DNA of 64,000 nt from Paenochrobactrum gallinarii. GTDB taxonomy: Bacteria > Pseudomonadota > Alphaproteobacteria > Rhizobiales > Rhizobiaceae. Location: the NCBI RefSeq assembly GCF_014205685.1, contig NZ_JACIIU010000001.1, forward strand, positions 434,001 to 498,000. Direction: 5' to 3'. The first letter of the stretch is position 1. The number at the start of each line of letters is the position of its first letter. Positions 53,650-62,386 of the stretch are shown one piece after another. The notes under the pieces are model-generated. The model was not told the DNA's origin and made no database searches. It saw only the letters and a program-made list of their open reading frames with translations. Position numbers and translations under genes: made by a program.

Positions 53650-54579
53650 TCATTCCCCCGTATAACTCACCGTCGGACGATCCATTACGCGGCGCCCGAA
53701 CAGACTGGCGGTTAAATCCACCATCACATGCGCAGTACGTCCGCGCTCATCCAGAAACGGATTAAGCTCCACCAGATCGAGGCTGGTCACCAGACCGCTG
53801 TCATGCAGCATTTCCATGATCAGATGCGCTTCACGGAAGGTCGCACCACCCGGCACAGTGGTGCCAACGGCTGGCGCTATCTGCGGATCAAGAAAATCCA
53901 CATCAAGGCTTACATGCAGCATGCCATCTTCACGTTCCACACGCGCCAGAAAATCACGCAGCAAAACGCCCACGCCATGTTCATCAATCACGCGCATATC
54001 ATGCACAGTAATGCCGGTTTTACTGATCATACGGCGCTCCGCCGGATCAACGCTGCGAATGCCCATCATGCAAATATTATTCGGATCAACCGGCGCTAGC
54101 AGCTCAGGATAATACCCTTCAAACCCCGCCTGACCGGTGTAATAAGCAACCGGTGTACCATGCAGATTGCCGCTGTCGGTGGTGTTGAGATTATGAAAAT
54201 CCGTATGCGCATCCAGCCACAGCACAAAAAGCTTTTTGCCTTTTTCGCTTGCATAGCGCTGCACGCCGGAAACAGAACCGGCAGCCACCAAATGATCGCC
54301 GCCCAAAAAGATCGGAAAGCCTTCGCCTGCAAGCTGATAGGCTTTTTCGCTGGTAGCTTTAATCCAGGCAATGGTCTCGTTGAGATTTTTAATCGCCGCA
54401 TTAGGATGGCTAAGCCGCCCTTTTTGAGCAGGCACAAGATCACCCAGATCTTCTACAGTGTGCCCCAGTTCGGTGATCGCCTGAACAAGTCCGGCTGCAC
54501 GAAAACCGTTTGGCCCCATATTGCAGCCCATACGACCAGTACCTTCTTGCACCGGCACGCCGATAATTTTGCATTCCAT
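53650..54579 (-). CDS. rocF: Arginase
   Basis: A 309-residue manganese ureohydrolase making ornithine and urea. Metal ligands are visible in GGDHLVAAG, WLDAHTDFHN and SLDVDFLDPQIAPAVGT. The ATG at 54579 (MECKIIGVPVQ) has GAGG upstream and is preferred to a TTG two codons earlier. First gene of an operon with ornithine cyclodeaminase, divergent from an Lrp-type regulator that probably responds to an amino acid of this pathway. Confidence 0.96.
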   Translation of the reverse strand: MECKIIGVPVQEGTGRMGCNMGPNGFRAAGLVQAITELGHTVEDLGDLVPAQKGRLSHPNAAIKNLNETIAWIKATSEKAYQLAGEGFPIFLGGDHLVAAGSVSGVQRYASEKGKKLFVLWLDAHTDFHNLNTTDSGNLHGTPVAYYTGQAGFEGYYPELLAPVDPNNICMMGIRSVDPAERRMISKTGITVHDMRVIDEHGVGVLLRDFLARVEREDGMLHVSLDVDFLDPQIAPAVGTTVPGGATFREAHLIMEMLHDSGLVTSLDLVELNPFLDERGRTAHVMVDLTASLFGRRVMDRPTVSYTGE

Positions 54580-54665
54580 CCGCAAACCCTCATTTTTCAG
54601 CTGTTAGTTGAACATGAAGCACTGGCAAAACGAACAGTACGAATTGGCAAATACGCTATTTTAAC

Positions 54666-54693
54666 TTATCATAACGGCAGATTAATTTATCAT
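54666..54693. promoter_or_regulatory. Direct repeat TTATCAT in the arginase/Lrp control region
   Basis: TTATCAT occurs at 54666-54672 and again at 54687-54693, 21 bases apart, about two helical turns, placing both on one DNA face. The region lies immediately before the Lrp gene start and 87-114 bases from the arginase start. It fits binding by the Lrp-type regulator but is not proven. Confidence 0.4.
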
Positions 54694-54704
54694 TTTGGTA
54701 ATCC

Positions 54705-55142
54705 ATGGATTCGATTGACGAAAAACTCATCACTTTGCTGCGCCATAACGGACGCCGCAGCATCTCTGATCTGGCACTGGAAACCGATCTTTCCCGTGCA
54801 ACAGTGCGCGCCCGCATGGAGCGCTTGGAAAAATCAGGCGATATTCTCGGCTATACGGTGATTTTGCGTGCTGATGCCGTCGATCTGCCGGTACGTGGTA
54901 TTATGATGATTGAAATTGAAGGCCATGTGACTGACCGCATTGTGCGCTCACTTGGCGGCTTTGCCGAAGTTTCGGCCATTCACACCACCAATGGCCGCTG
55001 GGATCTGATCGTGGAACTGGGTGCTGCCACGCTTTCTGATTTTGATGCGATTTTGCGGCGTATCCGTCTGCTGCCCGGTATTACAGCGAGTGAAACCAAT
55101 TTGCTTCTGGCCACCCCGCGCAGCACCCGCGCGCGTTTGTAA
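54705..55142 (+). CDS. Lrp/AsnC-family transcriptional regulator
   Basis: A 145-residue regulator with an N-terminal helix-turn-helix (NGRRSISDLALETDLSRATVRARMERLEKSG, about residues 12-42) and a C-terminal RAM domain (MMIEIEGHVTDRIVRSLGGF...ELGAATLSDFDAILRRI). It is transcribed divergently from arginase-ocd and is the obvious candidate to regulate that operon, as is usual for such pairs. Ends 119 bases before tex. Confidence 0.95.
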   Translation: MDSIDEKLITLLRHNGRRSISDLALETDLSRATVRARMERLEKSGDILGYTVILRADAVDLPVRGIMMIEIEGHVTDRIVRSLGGFAEVSAIHTTNGRWDLIVELGAATLSDFDAILRRIRLLPGITASETNLLLATPRSTRARL

Positions 55143-55261
55143 ATAACGCCATTCAGGCACGCTCATTTCCTGTGGATGTGCCACATAGATGATGCAGTTT
55201 GATTGCATAAGGCGCGCAGCCAACTATCATTCTGCAATGAATAAACAAGGTTGAATTACAT

Positions 55262-57583
55262 ATGGCAGACGACATCAAGCGTATCGCTCCCCTGATTGCA
55301 GCTGAAATCAATGCTCGGCCGGAACAAGCCGCCGCAGCCATTCAGTTGCTTGATGAAGGGTCCACTGTTCCTTTCGTGGCACGTTACCGTAAGGAAGTAA
55401 CCGGTGGGCTGGACGATACGCAATTGCGTATCCTCTCTGAACGCCTGACTTACTTGCGCGAGCTGGAAGCACGCCGCAACACCATTCTTGAAACGATCAA
55501 TTCGCAAGGCAAGCTGACACCTGATCTACAATTGAAAATCGCCGGTGTTGCCACCAAAGCCGAGCTTGAAGACATTTATCTGCCCTATAAGCCTAAACGC
55601 CGGACACGCGCTGAAATTGCCCGCGAGCGCGGCCTTGCACCACTGGCCGAGGCTATTATGGCTGATCGCACTGTTGTGCCTGCAAAATTAGCTGAAACCT
55701 ATGTGCAAGGTGACGTCACGGATGTTAAAGCCGCCCTTGAAGGTGCGCGCGATATTATCGCCGAAGGTTTTACCGAAAACGCCGACCTGCTTGGCCGCCT
55801 GCGTCAGCATATGCGTAACAGCGCACATCTGCGCTCCAAAGTAGTGGATGGCAAACAGGAAGCGGGCGCTAAATTCTCCGACTATTTCGACCATTCGGAA
55901 CGCTGGAGCAATATTGCCGGACACCGCGCACTCGCTATGCTGCGTGGCCGCAACGAAGATTTTCTCTCGCTCGACATTGAAGTCGATGAAGATGATACAT
56001 CCCCGCTCAAGCCTGTCATTCGTATGATTGCCGCCAGCTACCAGATCGGCAACACATTGCCTGCCGATCAATGGCTGATGGAAGTGGTCAACTGGACATG
56101 GCGCGTTAAACTTTCCCTGTCGCTGTCGCTCGATTTGATGCGAGAACTGCGTGAGCGCGCTGAAGAAGAAGCCATTCAGGTTTTTGCCCGCAACCTGAAA
56201 GACCTGTTGCTCGCCGCCCCTGCCGGATCGCGCGCCACTATGGGTCTTGATCCGGGCATCCGCACCGGCGTTAAAGTCGCGATTGTTGACGGCACCGGAA
56301 AACTGCTTGATCACTCAACCGTTTATCCGTTTCCGCCAAAAAACGATCTGCGTGGCACACAGGCAGAACTTGCCTCATTGGTGCGCAAACATAAAATCGA
56401 ACTGATCGCCATTGGTAATGGCACCGGCAGCCGCGAGACTGAGCGTCTGGTAGTCGATATGTTAAACGACATGCCCAATGATTTATCGGCTCCCAAACCT
56501 TTAAAAGTCATTGTCTCTGAGGCTGGTGCATCGGTTTATTCAGCTTCCGAAACTGCGGCAGCAGAATTTCCTGATCTGGATGTTTCCATCCGTGGTGCTG
56601 TTTCCATTGCCCGCCGCCTGCAAGACCCGCTGGCGGAACTCGTAAAAATCGAACCAAAATCCATTGGTGTTGGCCAGTATCAGCACGATGTTGACCAGTC
56701 ACGCCTCGCACGCTCGCTTGATGCGGTGGTGGAAGATGCAGTGAATGCGGTTGGCGTTGATCTCAATACCGCTTCCGCCTCCCTGCTGGCTCGCGTTTCC
56801 GGCCTTGGTCAATCCTTAGCTGAGGCGATTATCGCGCATCGCAATGAAACAGGCCCGTTCAAAACCCGCAAAGAGCTGTTGAAAGTTCCCCGTCTTGGCA
56901 ACCGCACCTTTGAGCAGGCGGCAGGTTTCTTACGCATTCCTGATGGTAAAGAACCGCTCGATGCTTCATCGGTGCACCCTGAAGCCTATGGCGTCGCCAA
57001 GAAAATCGTTGCAGCCTGTGGGCGTGATGTGCGCGCGCTGATGGGCGACAGCTCCATGCTAAAAGCGCTTGATCCAAAACTCTTTGTCGATGAGCGCTTT
57101 GGCCTGCCAACCGTTAAAGACATTATCGCAGAACTGGAAAAACCAGGCCGCGACCCGCGTCCGGGCTTTAAAACCGCCACTTTTGCCGATGGTATTGATG
57201 ACATTAAAGACCTCAAACCCGGCATGCAGCTGGAAGGCACAGTCACCAATGTGGCAGCCTTTGGTGCCTTTGTGGATATTGGCGTGCATCAGGACGGCCT
57301 CGTCCATGTCTCGCAACTGGCCGACCGTTTCGTCAAAGATCCGCATGAAGTGGTAAAAGCCGGTGATGTAGTGAAGGTGCGTGTGACGGAAGTGGATGTG
57401 CCACGCAAACGCATCGGCCTGACCATGCGCAAAGATGGTGCTACTGAGACCGCCCCTGCACCACGCACAGCCCAAAAACCTGCGCCACAATTTAAAAACA
57501 AGCCGCAAGCAAGCGCCAAGAGCAATGAAAGCTCCCAAGGGGCTTTCGGCGCGGCATTGCTGGAAGCAATGCGTAAAAAGTAA
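55262..57583 (+). CDS. tex: Tex-family S1 RNA-binding transcription accessory protein
   Basis: A 773-residue nucleic-acid-binding protein. Order: Tex-like N-terminal helical domain (residues 1-200, with [21 protein letters not shown]), a YqgF/RNase H-like domain near residue 325 ([20 protein letters not shown]), helix-hairpin-helix motifs ([18 protein letters not shown]), and a C-terminal S1 domain ([30 protein letters not shown]). The tail is Ala/Pro/Lys-rich. It affects transcription of virulence genes in other bacteria; the mechanism is unsettled. Followed by a 13-bp terminator. Confidence 0.97.
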   Translation: MADDIKRIAPLIAAEINARPEQAAAAIQLLDEGSTVPFVARYRKEVTGGLDDTQLRILSERLTYLRELEARRNTILETINSQGKLTPDLQLKIAGVATKAELEDIYLPYKPKRRTRAEIARERGLAPLAEAIMADRTVVPAKLAETYVQGDVTDVKAALEGARDIIAEGFTENADLLGRLRQHMRNSAHLRSKVVDGKQEAGAKFSDYFDHSERWSNIAGHRALAMLRGRNEDFLSLDIEVDEDDTSPLKPVIRMIAASYQIGNTLPADQWLMEVVNWTWRVKLSLSLSLDLMRELRERAEEEAIQVFARNLKDLLLAAPAGSRATMGLDPGIRTGVKVAIVDGTGKLLDHSTVYPFPPKNDLRGTQAELASLVRKHKIELIAIGNGTGSRETERLVVDMLNDMPNDLSAPKPLKVIVSEAGASVYSASETAAAEFPDLDVSIRGAVSIARRLQDPLAELVKIEPKSIGVGQYQHDVDQSRLARSLDAVVEDAVNAVGVDLNTASASLLARVSGLGQSLAEAIIAHRNETGPFKTRKELLKVPRLGNRTFEQAAGFLRIPDGKEPLDASSVHPEAYGVAKKIVAACGRDVRALMGDSSMLKALDPKLFVDERFGLPTVKDIIAELEKPGRDPRPGFKTATFADGIDDIKDLKPGMQLEGTVTNVAAFGAFVDIGVHQDGLVHVSQLADRFVKDPHEVVKAGDVVKVRVTEVDVPRKRIGLTMRKDGATETAPAPRTAQKPAPQFKNKPQASAKSNESSQGAFGAALLEAMRKK

Positions 57584-57590
57584 AAACCAG

Positions 57591-57625
57591 AACGGGCTTG
57601 TCATCAACTGACAAGCCCGTTTTTT
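57591..57625. terminator. Terminator shared by tex and the LysR gene
   Basis: AACGGGCTTGTCA pairs perfectly with TGACAAGCCCGTT over five bases, followed by TTTT on the + strand. The convergent LysR stop codon lies within the T run. Confidence 0.9.
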
Positions 57626-58523
57626 ATTTCTTCTGCACCTGCCCCAAAATCCATTGGCAGAATATCTGCGTCAGCGGATTATCAAGTTTTCCTTCCGGCA
57701 CCACCAGATAATAATCATTATCCGTCTGCATTGGGCGGTCAAACAGCACCTGCAATTGCCCGTCACGCAATTCCTGCTCAATCAGATAAAGCGGCAGAAG
57801 TGCCACGCCCATGCCAGCAATGGCCGCACCAATCACCATCGAAAACTGATCAAAACGATGCCCATGATAGGCGGATTGTACTTCGCAATCACACATTTCA
57901 AACCACTGCGCCCATAATTTCGGCCGTGTTTCCAAATGCAGCAGCGCTTGCGCCTGTAAATCTTGCGGCGCATCAAAGCTGCGTCCTGCCAGAAACGCGG
58001 GTGATGCCACCGGCACAATCATTTCGCTGCACAAATAAGTACAACTCGCATGCGCCCAAACCGGTTTGCCATAATGAATAGCCAGATCAAAAGGCTGCTC
58101 GTCAAAATCAAAAATCGTCGAGCGCGAGGCAATATGCAGCGCAATGCCTTCGTGATTTTTGGTAAAATCAGGCAGTCTTGGCATCAGCCAGCGATTACCG
58201 AATGTGGGCAAAGTGGCGATGCTCAAACCGGATGTTGACTGTGCCGACGCCATCGCCCGCAGCATTGTATCTTCCGTTTGGCTTAGTAAGCGACGCACTT
58301 CGGGTAAAAATTTCTGCCCTGCATCGGACAATAAAATGCGTTGGCGTACCCGCTCAAATAACAGCACGCCCAGCTGGTTTTCCAGCTCTTTGATCTGGCG
58401 GCTTACAGCGCTTTGTGTCAGATTAAGTTCCAAGCCCGCTTGCGTGAAACTGCCGTGACGCGCCGCACACTCAAAAGCTTGTAAATTGCCGATATCCGGT
58501 ATCAGCCGACGGTTCAGCTTCAT
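57624..58523 (-). CDS. LysR-family transcriptional regulator (GcvA-like)
   Basis: A 299-residue LysR regulator. Helix-turn-helix: AFECAARHGSFTQAGLELNLTQSAVSRQIKELENQLG (residues about 16-52). The effector domain resembles the GcvA subgroup (LAIHYGKPVWAHASCTYLC). It is divergent from the P6C dehydrogenase gene, with 107 bases between start codons, and probably regulates it. The effector is unknown; a lysine-derived intermediate is plausible. Confidence 0.93.
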   Translation of the reverse strand: MKLNRRLIPDIGNLQAFECAARHGSFTQAGLELNLTQSAVSRQIKELENQLGVLLFERVRQRILLSDAGQKFLPEVRRLLSQTEDTMLRAMASAQSTSGLSIATLPTFGNRWLMPRLPDFTKNHEGIALHIASRSTIFDFDEQPFDLAIHYGKPVWAHASCTYLCSEMIVPVASPAFLAGRSFDAPQDLQAQALLHLETRPKLWAQWFEMCDCEVQSAYHGHRFDQFSMVIGAAIAGMGVALLPLYLIEQELRDGQLQVLFDRPMQTDNDYYLVVPEGKLDNPLTQIFCQWILGQVQKK

Positions 58524-58630
58524 TCCTATCTCGCATCAACATAGTTATTTTCATTGCAATCTTAGGCTAAAAATCGCTGATATAATACTATAAATTCATG
58601 AAGACCGATTGTGACTAAAGGAAAGCACCC

Positions 58631-60157
58631 ATGAGCAGCGTGACAAGTGATGTAAAAACAGAAACCGCAGAGATTCTGACACGGTTGGGTGTACATAGCT
58701 CTCTTTATAGCAGCGGAAATCTCAACGCTTACACGCCTGTTACCGGCGAAAAAATCGCAACCATCCCGGCACACACAGCCGACCATGCCGCACAAATTAT
58801 TGATGCAGCTCATATTGCCTTTAAAGAATGGCGCATGGTGCCTGCACCGCGTCGTGGAGAATTGATCCGGCTTTTTGGCGAAGAACTGCGCGCCGCCAAA
58901 GACGATCTCGGCCGTCTCGTTTCTATTGAAGCCGGTAAGATCACGTCTGAAGGCCTGGGCGAAGTGCAGGAAATGATCGACATTTGCGACTTCGCAGTTG
59001 GCCTTTCCCGTCAGCTTTACGGCCTCACCATCGCAACCGAACGCGCCGGCCACCGCATGATGGAAACATGGCATCCGCTGGGTGTTGTCGGTGTTATTTC
59101 CGCATTCAACTTCCCTGTTGCCGTATGGGCATGGAACACCGCTTTAGCGCTTGTCTGCGGCAATAGTGTTGTGTGGAAGCCATCCGAAAAAAGCCTGCTC
59201 ACAGCGCTTGCCTGTGATGCGCTTTTAGCGCGCGCGCTCAAACGCTTTGGTGATGCGCCGAAAAATCTTTCCTCTGTACTGCTTGGTGACCGAGTGATGG
59301 GGGAAGCCCTTGTCGACAACGCAAAAGTAGCGCTTGTTTCCGCCACCGGCTCCACCCGTATGGGGCGCGAAGTGGGCCCGCGTCTGGCCAAACGCTTTGC
59401 CCGTTCCATTCTGGAACTTGGCGGCAATAATGCCGGTATTGTCTGCCCGTCAGCCGATCAGGATATGGCCTTGCGCGCCATTGCCTTTGGTGCGATGGGC
59501 ACTGCCGGTCAGCGTTGCACCACCATGCGCCGCCTGTTCGTACATGAAAGCATCTATGATCAGTTTGTACCGCGCTTGCAAAAAGCCTATCAATCGGTGT
59601 CCGTCGGCAACCCGCTCACCAGTTCTGCGCTTGTTGGCCCGCTGATCGACAAACAATCCTTTGATGCCATGCAGGAAAGCCTTAAAAAGGCTGAAGCACA
59701 AGGCGGGAAAATCACCGGCGGCAACCGCGTCGATCTTGGGCTTGAAAATGCCTATTATGCCAAGCCAGCTTTGGTCGAGATGCCAAAGCAAACCTCGCCC
59801 GTAACAGAAGAAACCTTCGCACCGATTCTCTATGTGATGAAATATAGCGATTTTGATGATGTGCTGGAAAAGCACAATGCTGTTGGTGCTGGTCTTTCAT
59901 CTTCCATCTTCACGCTGAATTTGCAGGAAGCGGAACGCTTTCTCTCAGCAGAAGGCTCTGATTGCGGCATTGCCAATGTTAATATCGGTACATCGGGCGC
60001 AGAAATCGGCGGTGCATTCGGCGGTGAAAAAGAAACCGGCGGCGGACGAGAATCCGGTTCTGACGCATGGAAGGGCTATATGCGCCGCGCCACTAATACG
60101 ATCAATTATTCAAAAGCCCTGCCATTGGCGCAAGGCGTATCCTTCGACATTGAATAA
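58631..60157 (+). CDS. amaB: Aldehyde dehydrogenase, P6C/alpha-aminoadipate semialdehyde type (ALDH7)
   Basis: A 508-residue NAD-linked aldehyde dehydrogenase. Features: FNFPVAVWAWNTALALVCGNSVVWKPSEK, ATGSTRMGREVGPRLAKRFAR, catalytic Glu in ILELGGNNAGIV and catalytic Cys in GTAGQRCTTMRRLF. This combination marks the ALDH7/AmaB family, which oxidises alpha-aminoadipate semialdehyde (from piperideine-6-carboxylate) in lysine breakdown. The divergent LysR gene is likely its regulator. A 13-bp terminator follows. Confidence 0.9.
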   Translation: MSSVTSDVKTETAEILTRLGVHSSLYSSGNLNAYTPVTGEKIATIPAHTADHAAQIIDAAHIAFKEWRMVPAPRRGELIRLFGEELRAAKDDLGRLVSIEAGKITSEGLGEVQEMIDICDFAVGLSRQLYGLTIATERAGHRMMETWHPLGVVGVISAFNFPVAVWAWNTALALVCGNSVVWKPSEKSLLTALACDALLARALKRFGDAPKNLSSVLLGDRVMGEALVDNAKVALVSATGSTRMGREVGPRLAKRFARSILELGGNNAGIVCPSADQDMALRAIAFGAMGTAGQRCTTMRRLFVHESIYDQFVPRLQKAYQSVSVGNPLTSSALVGPLIDKQSFDAMQESLKKAEAQGGKITGGNRVDLGLENAYYAKPALVEMPKQTSPVTEETFAPILYVMKYSDFDDVLEKHNAVGAGLSSSIFTLNLQEAERFLSAEGSDCGIANVNIGTSGAEIGGAFGGEKETGGGRESGSDAWKGYMRRATNTINYSKALPLAQGVSFDIE

Positions 60158-60167
60158 TCACATGCAT

Positions 60168-60197
60168 AAAAAAGCCCCGCAAATGCGGGGCTTTTTT
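60168..60197. terminator. Bidirectional terminator between amaB and purU
   Basis: AAAAAAGCCCCGC pairs with GCGGGGCTTTTTT over AAAT. Serves both convergent genes. Confidence 0.9.
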
Positions 60198-60206
60198 TTA
60201 ATAGGT

Positions 60207-61091
60207 TTAACCCATACGCTCGGAAGCATAAGAATCAGGACTTGCCGGAAACACCACCGTGCGATCACCATTTAAAAATGTGCGATTATGGATATGGGCA
60301 TGGACGGCGCGTGCCAGCACCTGCGCTTCCACATCACGGCCAATCGACACATAATCAGCAGCACTTTGCGCATGGGTCACACGCGCCACATCCTGCTCAA
60401 TAATCGGGCCTTCATCGAGATCAGCCGTGACATAATGTGCAGTTGCACCAATCAGTTTAACGCCACGCTCATAAGCCTGTTTATAAGGATTAGCACCCTT
60501 AAACGATGGCAAGAAAGAGTGATGGATGTTGATGATGCGGCCGGACATTTTCTGGCACAGATCATCCGATAAAATCTGCATATAACGTGCTAAAACCACC
60601 AGCTCGGTGCCGGTTTCCTCAACAATAGCCATCATGCGGGCTTCAGCTTCAACCTTATTGTCTTTCGTCACCACAATATGGTGGAACGGAATATCATGAT
60701 TAACCACCACTTTTTGATAATCAAAATGGTTGGAAATCACCCCGACAATATCAATCGGCAGCGCGCCGATTTTCCAGCGATATAGCAGATCGTTCAGGCA
60801 GTGACCAAAGCGCGATACCATCAGCAGCACTTTCATGCGCTCATTGGTATCATGAAATTCAAAATGCATATCAAAAGGCGCGCCGACTTCGGCAAAGCCA
60901 CTGCGCAGCTCCTCCAGCCCTGCCCCTTCCTCGGAAATAAAACTAATACGCATGAAAAAACGACCATGTTTCAGATCATCAAACTGCGCACTATCAATGA
61001 TGTTGCAACCCTTAGCCGTCAGATAGCCCGAAATCGCAGCAACAATACCGCGGGACGCACGACAGCTTACCGTTAGAACATAATTATGCAT
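60207..61091 (-). CDS. purU: Formyltetrahydrofolate deformylase
   Basis: A 294-residue enzyme that hydrolyses 10-formyl-THF to formate and THF. An N-terminal ACT domain (VSCRASRGIVAAISGYLTAKGCNI) precedes a formyltransferase domain with the His/Asp active site (NIHHSFLPSFKGANPYKQA; LIGATAHYVTADLDEGPIIEQD). Formate made here could relate to the nearby formate-dehydrogenase-like gene, but this is speculation. A GntR regulator lies 110 bases upstream on the same strand. Confidence 0.97.
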   Translation of the reverse strand: MHNYVLTVSCRASRGIVAAISGYLTAKGCNIIDSAQFDDLKHGRFFMRISFISEEGAGLEELRSGFAEVGAPFDMHFEFHDTNERMKVLLMVSRFGHCLNDLLYRWKIGALPIDIVGVISNHFDYQKVVVNHDIPFHHIVVTKDNKVEAEARMMAIVEETGTELVVLARYMQILSDDLCQKMSGRIINIHHSFLPSFKGANPYKQAYERGVKLIGATAHYVTADLDEGPIIEQDVARVTHAQSAADYVSIGRDVEAQVLARAVHAHIHNRTFLNGDRTVVFPASPDSYASERMG

Positions 61092-61201
61092 TGTATTTCC
61101 TCAATAAAACCCCACACTCCTCCACCCGGAGCGCACTTCGAAATTGCATCGCAGCTGTAATGCACTGCCCACATTGCACCCGCAAGAGTAATCTTGGAAA
61201 T

Positions 61202-61981
61202 TTATCGGTCGTGATGCTCGCCGATGCTAAGTTCCGCGACAAAATCATAGGCATCGCCGCGATACATTGTGCGTGTAAGCTCCACCACTTCACCTGTGGC
61301 CAGATATGACACCCGCTCAATCAACAAGGCCGGTGCATTAGGTGGCGTTTTTAACAGCCGGGCATTTTTCGTGTCCAGCGCCACCGCCTGAAAGCGCTGT
61401 TGCGCGCGCACCGGTTCATAGCCCTGCGCCATAAAAGCCTTATAAAGTGAACGAATATTATCAAGCTCATCGCCTAAATAATGGCGTGGCACAACGGCCC
61501 ATTCCAGCGCCAATGGCATTTGATCCACCAGCCGCAAACGATGTAAACGCACTATCTGGGCGCTGCGCTCAATTTGTAAAATCTGTGCTTCATCCGCGCT
61601 CGGATAATCAATTTTAATATCCAGCGTTTTAGCTTCAGGCTGTTTGCCACGCGCCAGAATAGCTTGCGAAAAAGATGTCAGTTTCCATAAAGGCTGGCTG
61701 ATACGCGCCGGACGCTCAGCTATATATCGGCCACTGCCGTGCCGCGTTTCAATCAATCGCTGATCGGCCAAAATCTTATAAGCGCTGCGCACAGTGACAC
61801 GCCCGATATCGAGCATTTCCGCCAATTCACGCTCCGGCGGCAGGGCACTGCCGGCAGGCAAAACATCTTGCTGGATAAGCTTTTTGAGAACAGATGCCAG
61901 ATGCTTATAAAGCGGCCCGCTGCGTTCCTGCTCGCGCAAGCCCGTCAACTCAATCGCTTCTTTTAAACTGACCTGTTCCAT
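61202..61981 (-). CDS. GntR-family regulator with UTRA domain (HutC subfamily)
   Basis: A 259-residue regulator: winged helix at the N-terminus (LPAGSALPPERELAEMLDIGRVTVRSAYKIL) and a UTRA ligand-binding domain at the C-terminus (IVRLHRLRLVDQMPLALEWAVVPR ... LTRTMYRGDAYDFVAEL). ATG at 61981 (MEQVSLKEAIEL); another ATG at 62011 is possible but lies close to promoter-like sequence. Located between purU and a putative oxidoreductase operon on the same strand; its target is unclear. Confidence 0.9.
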   Translation of the reverse strand: MEQVSLKEAIELTGLREQERSGPLYKHLASVLKKLIQQDVLPAGSALPPERELAEMLDIGRVTVRSAYKILADQRLIETRHGSGRYIAERPARISQPLWKLTSFSQAILARGKQPEAKTLDIKIDYPSADEAQILQIERSAQIVRLHRLRLVDQMPLALEWAVVPRHYLGDELDNIRSLYKAFMAQGYEPVRAQQRFQAVALDTKNARLLKTPPNAPALLIERVSYLATGEVVELTRTMYRGDAYDFVAELSIGEHHDR

Positions 61982-62041
61982 GACAGACAAATAGAACCTG
62001 TATGGAACCATTTAGCAAGAGCAGTTTTCATTTTTAACAAG

Positions 62042-62386
62042 TCAGATAATCAATTGCGCTTTTAGTGCCTCACCTTTTTCGCTCAAACTATAAAAACTGC
62101 GTTGGGTGCGCTCATCCCGGCGGCTAATTGTCAAAAAACCGTCTTCCGCTGCCAGATTGGCAAGCTCCCGCAGCACCAGCGCATGTTCTATTTCAAAAAG
62201 CCGCGCAAATGTGCGGCTGTCATGCGCAGCATCCAGCAGCAATGCCGCCACGATACCCGCGCCCAGACGCGTTAAAGGCAGGCCTTTTGCCTCGATTGAT
62301 TCAACCAGCTCAACAAAATACCGAGTTAAATCAGATAGTTGAATCGTGTCAAAAATTTCTGTCGGGATTGCCTCGTGCTCGCTCAT
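62042..62386 (-). CDS. Small winged-helix-like protein coupled to the molybdopterin oxidoreductase
   Basis: A 114-residue cytoplasmic protein. It is largely helical, and its C-terminal half (RELANLAAEDGFLTISRRDERTQRSFYSLSEKGEALKAQL) looks like a MarR/PadR-type winged helix with a YSLSEKG wing. No exact family recognised. Its ATG overlaps the stop of the FdhF/YdeP-like gene by four bases (ATGA), so it is translationally coupled to an enzyme gene. It could be a local regulator. Confidence 0.75.
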   Translation of the reverse strand: MSEHEAIPTEIFDTIQLSDLTRYFVELVESIEAKGLPLTRLGAGIVAALLLDAAHDSRTFARLFEIEHALVLRELANLAAEDGFLTISRRDERTQRSFYSLSEKGEALKAQLII

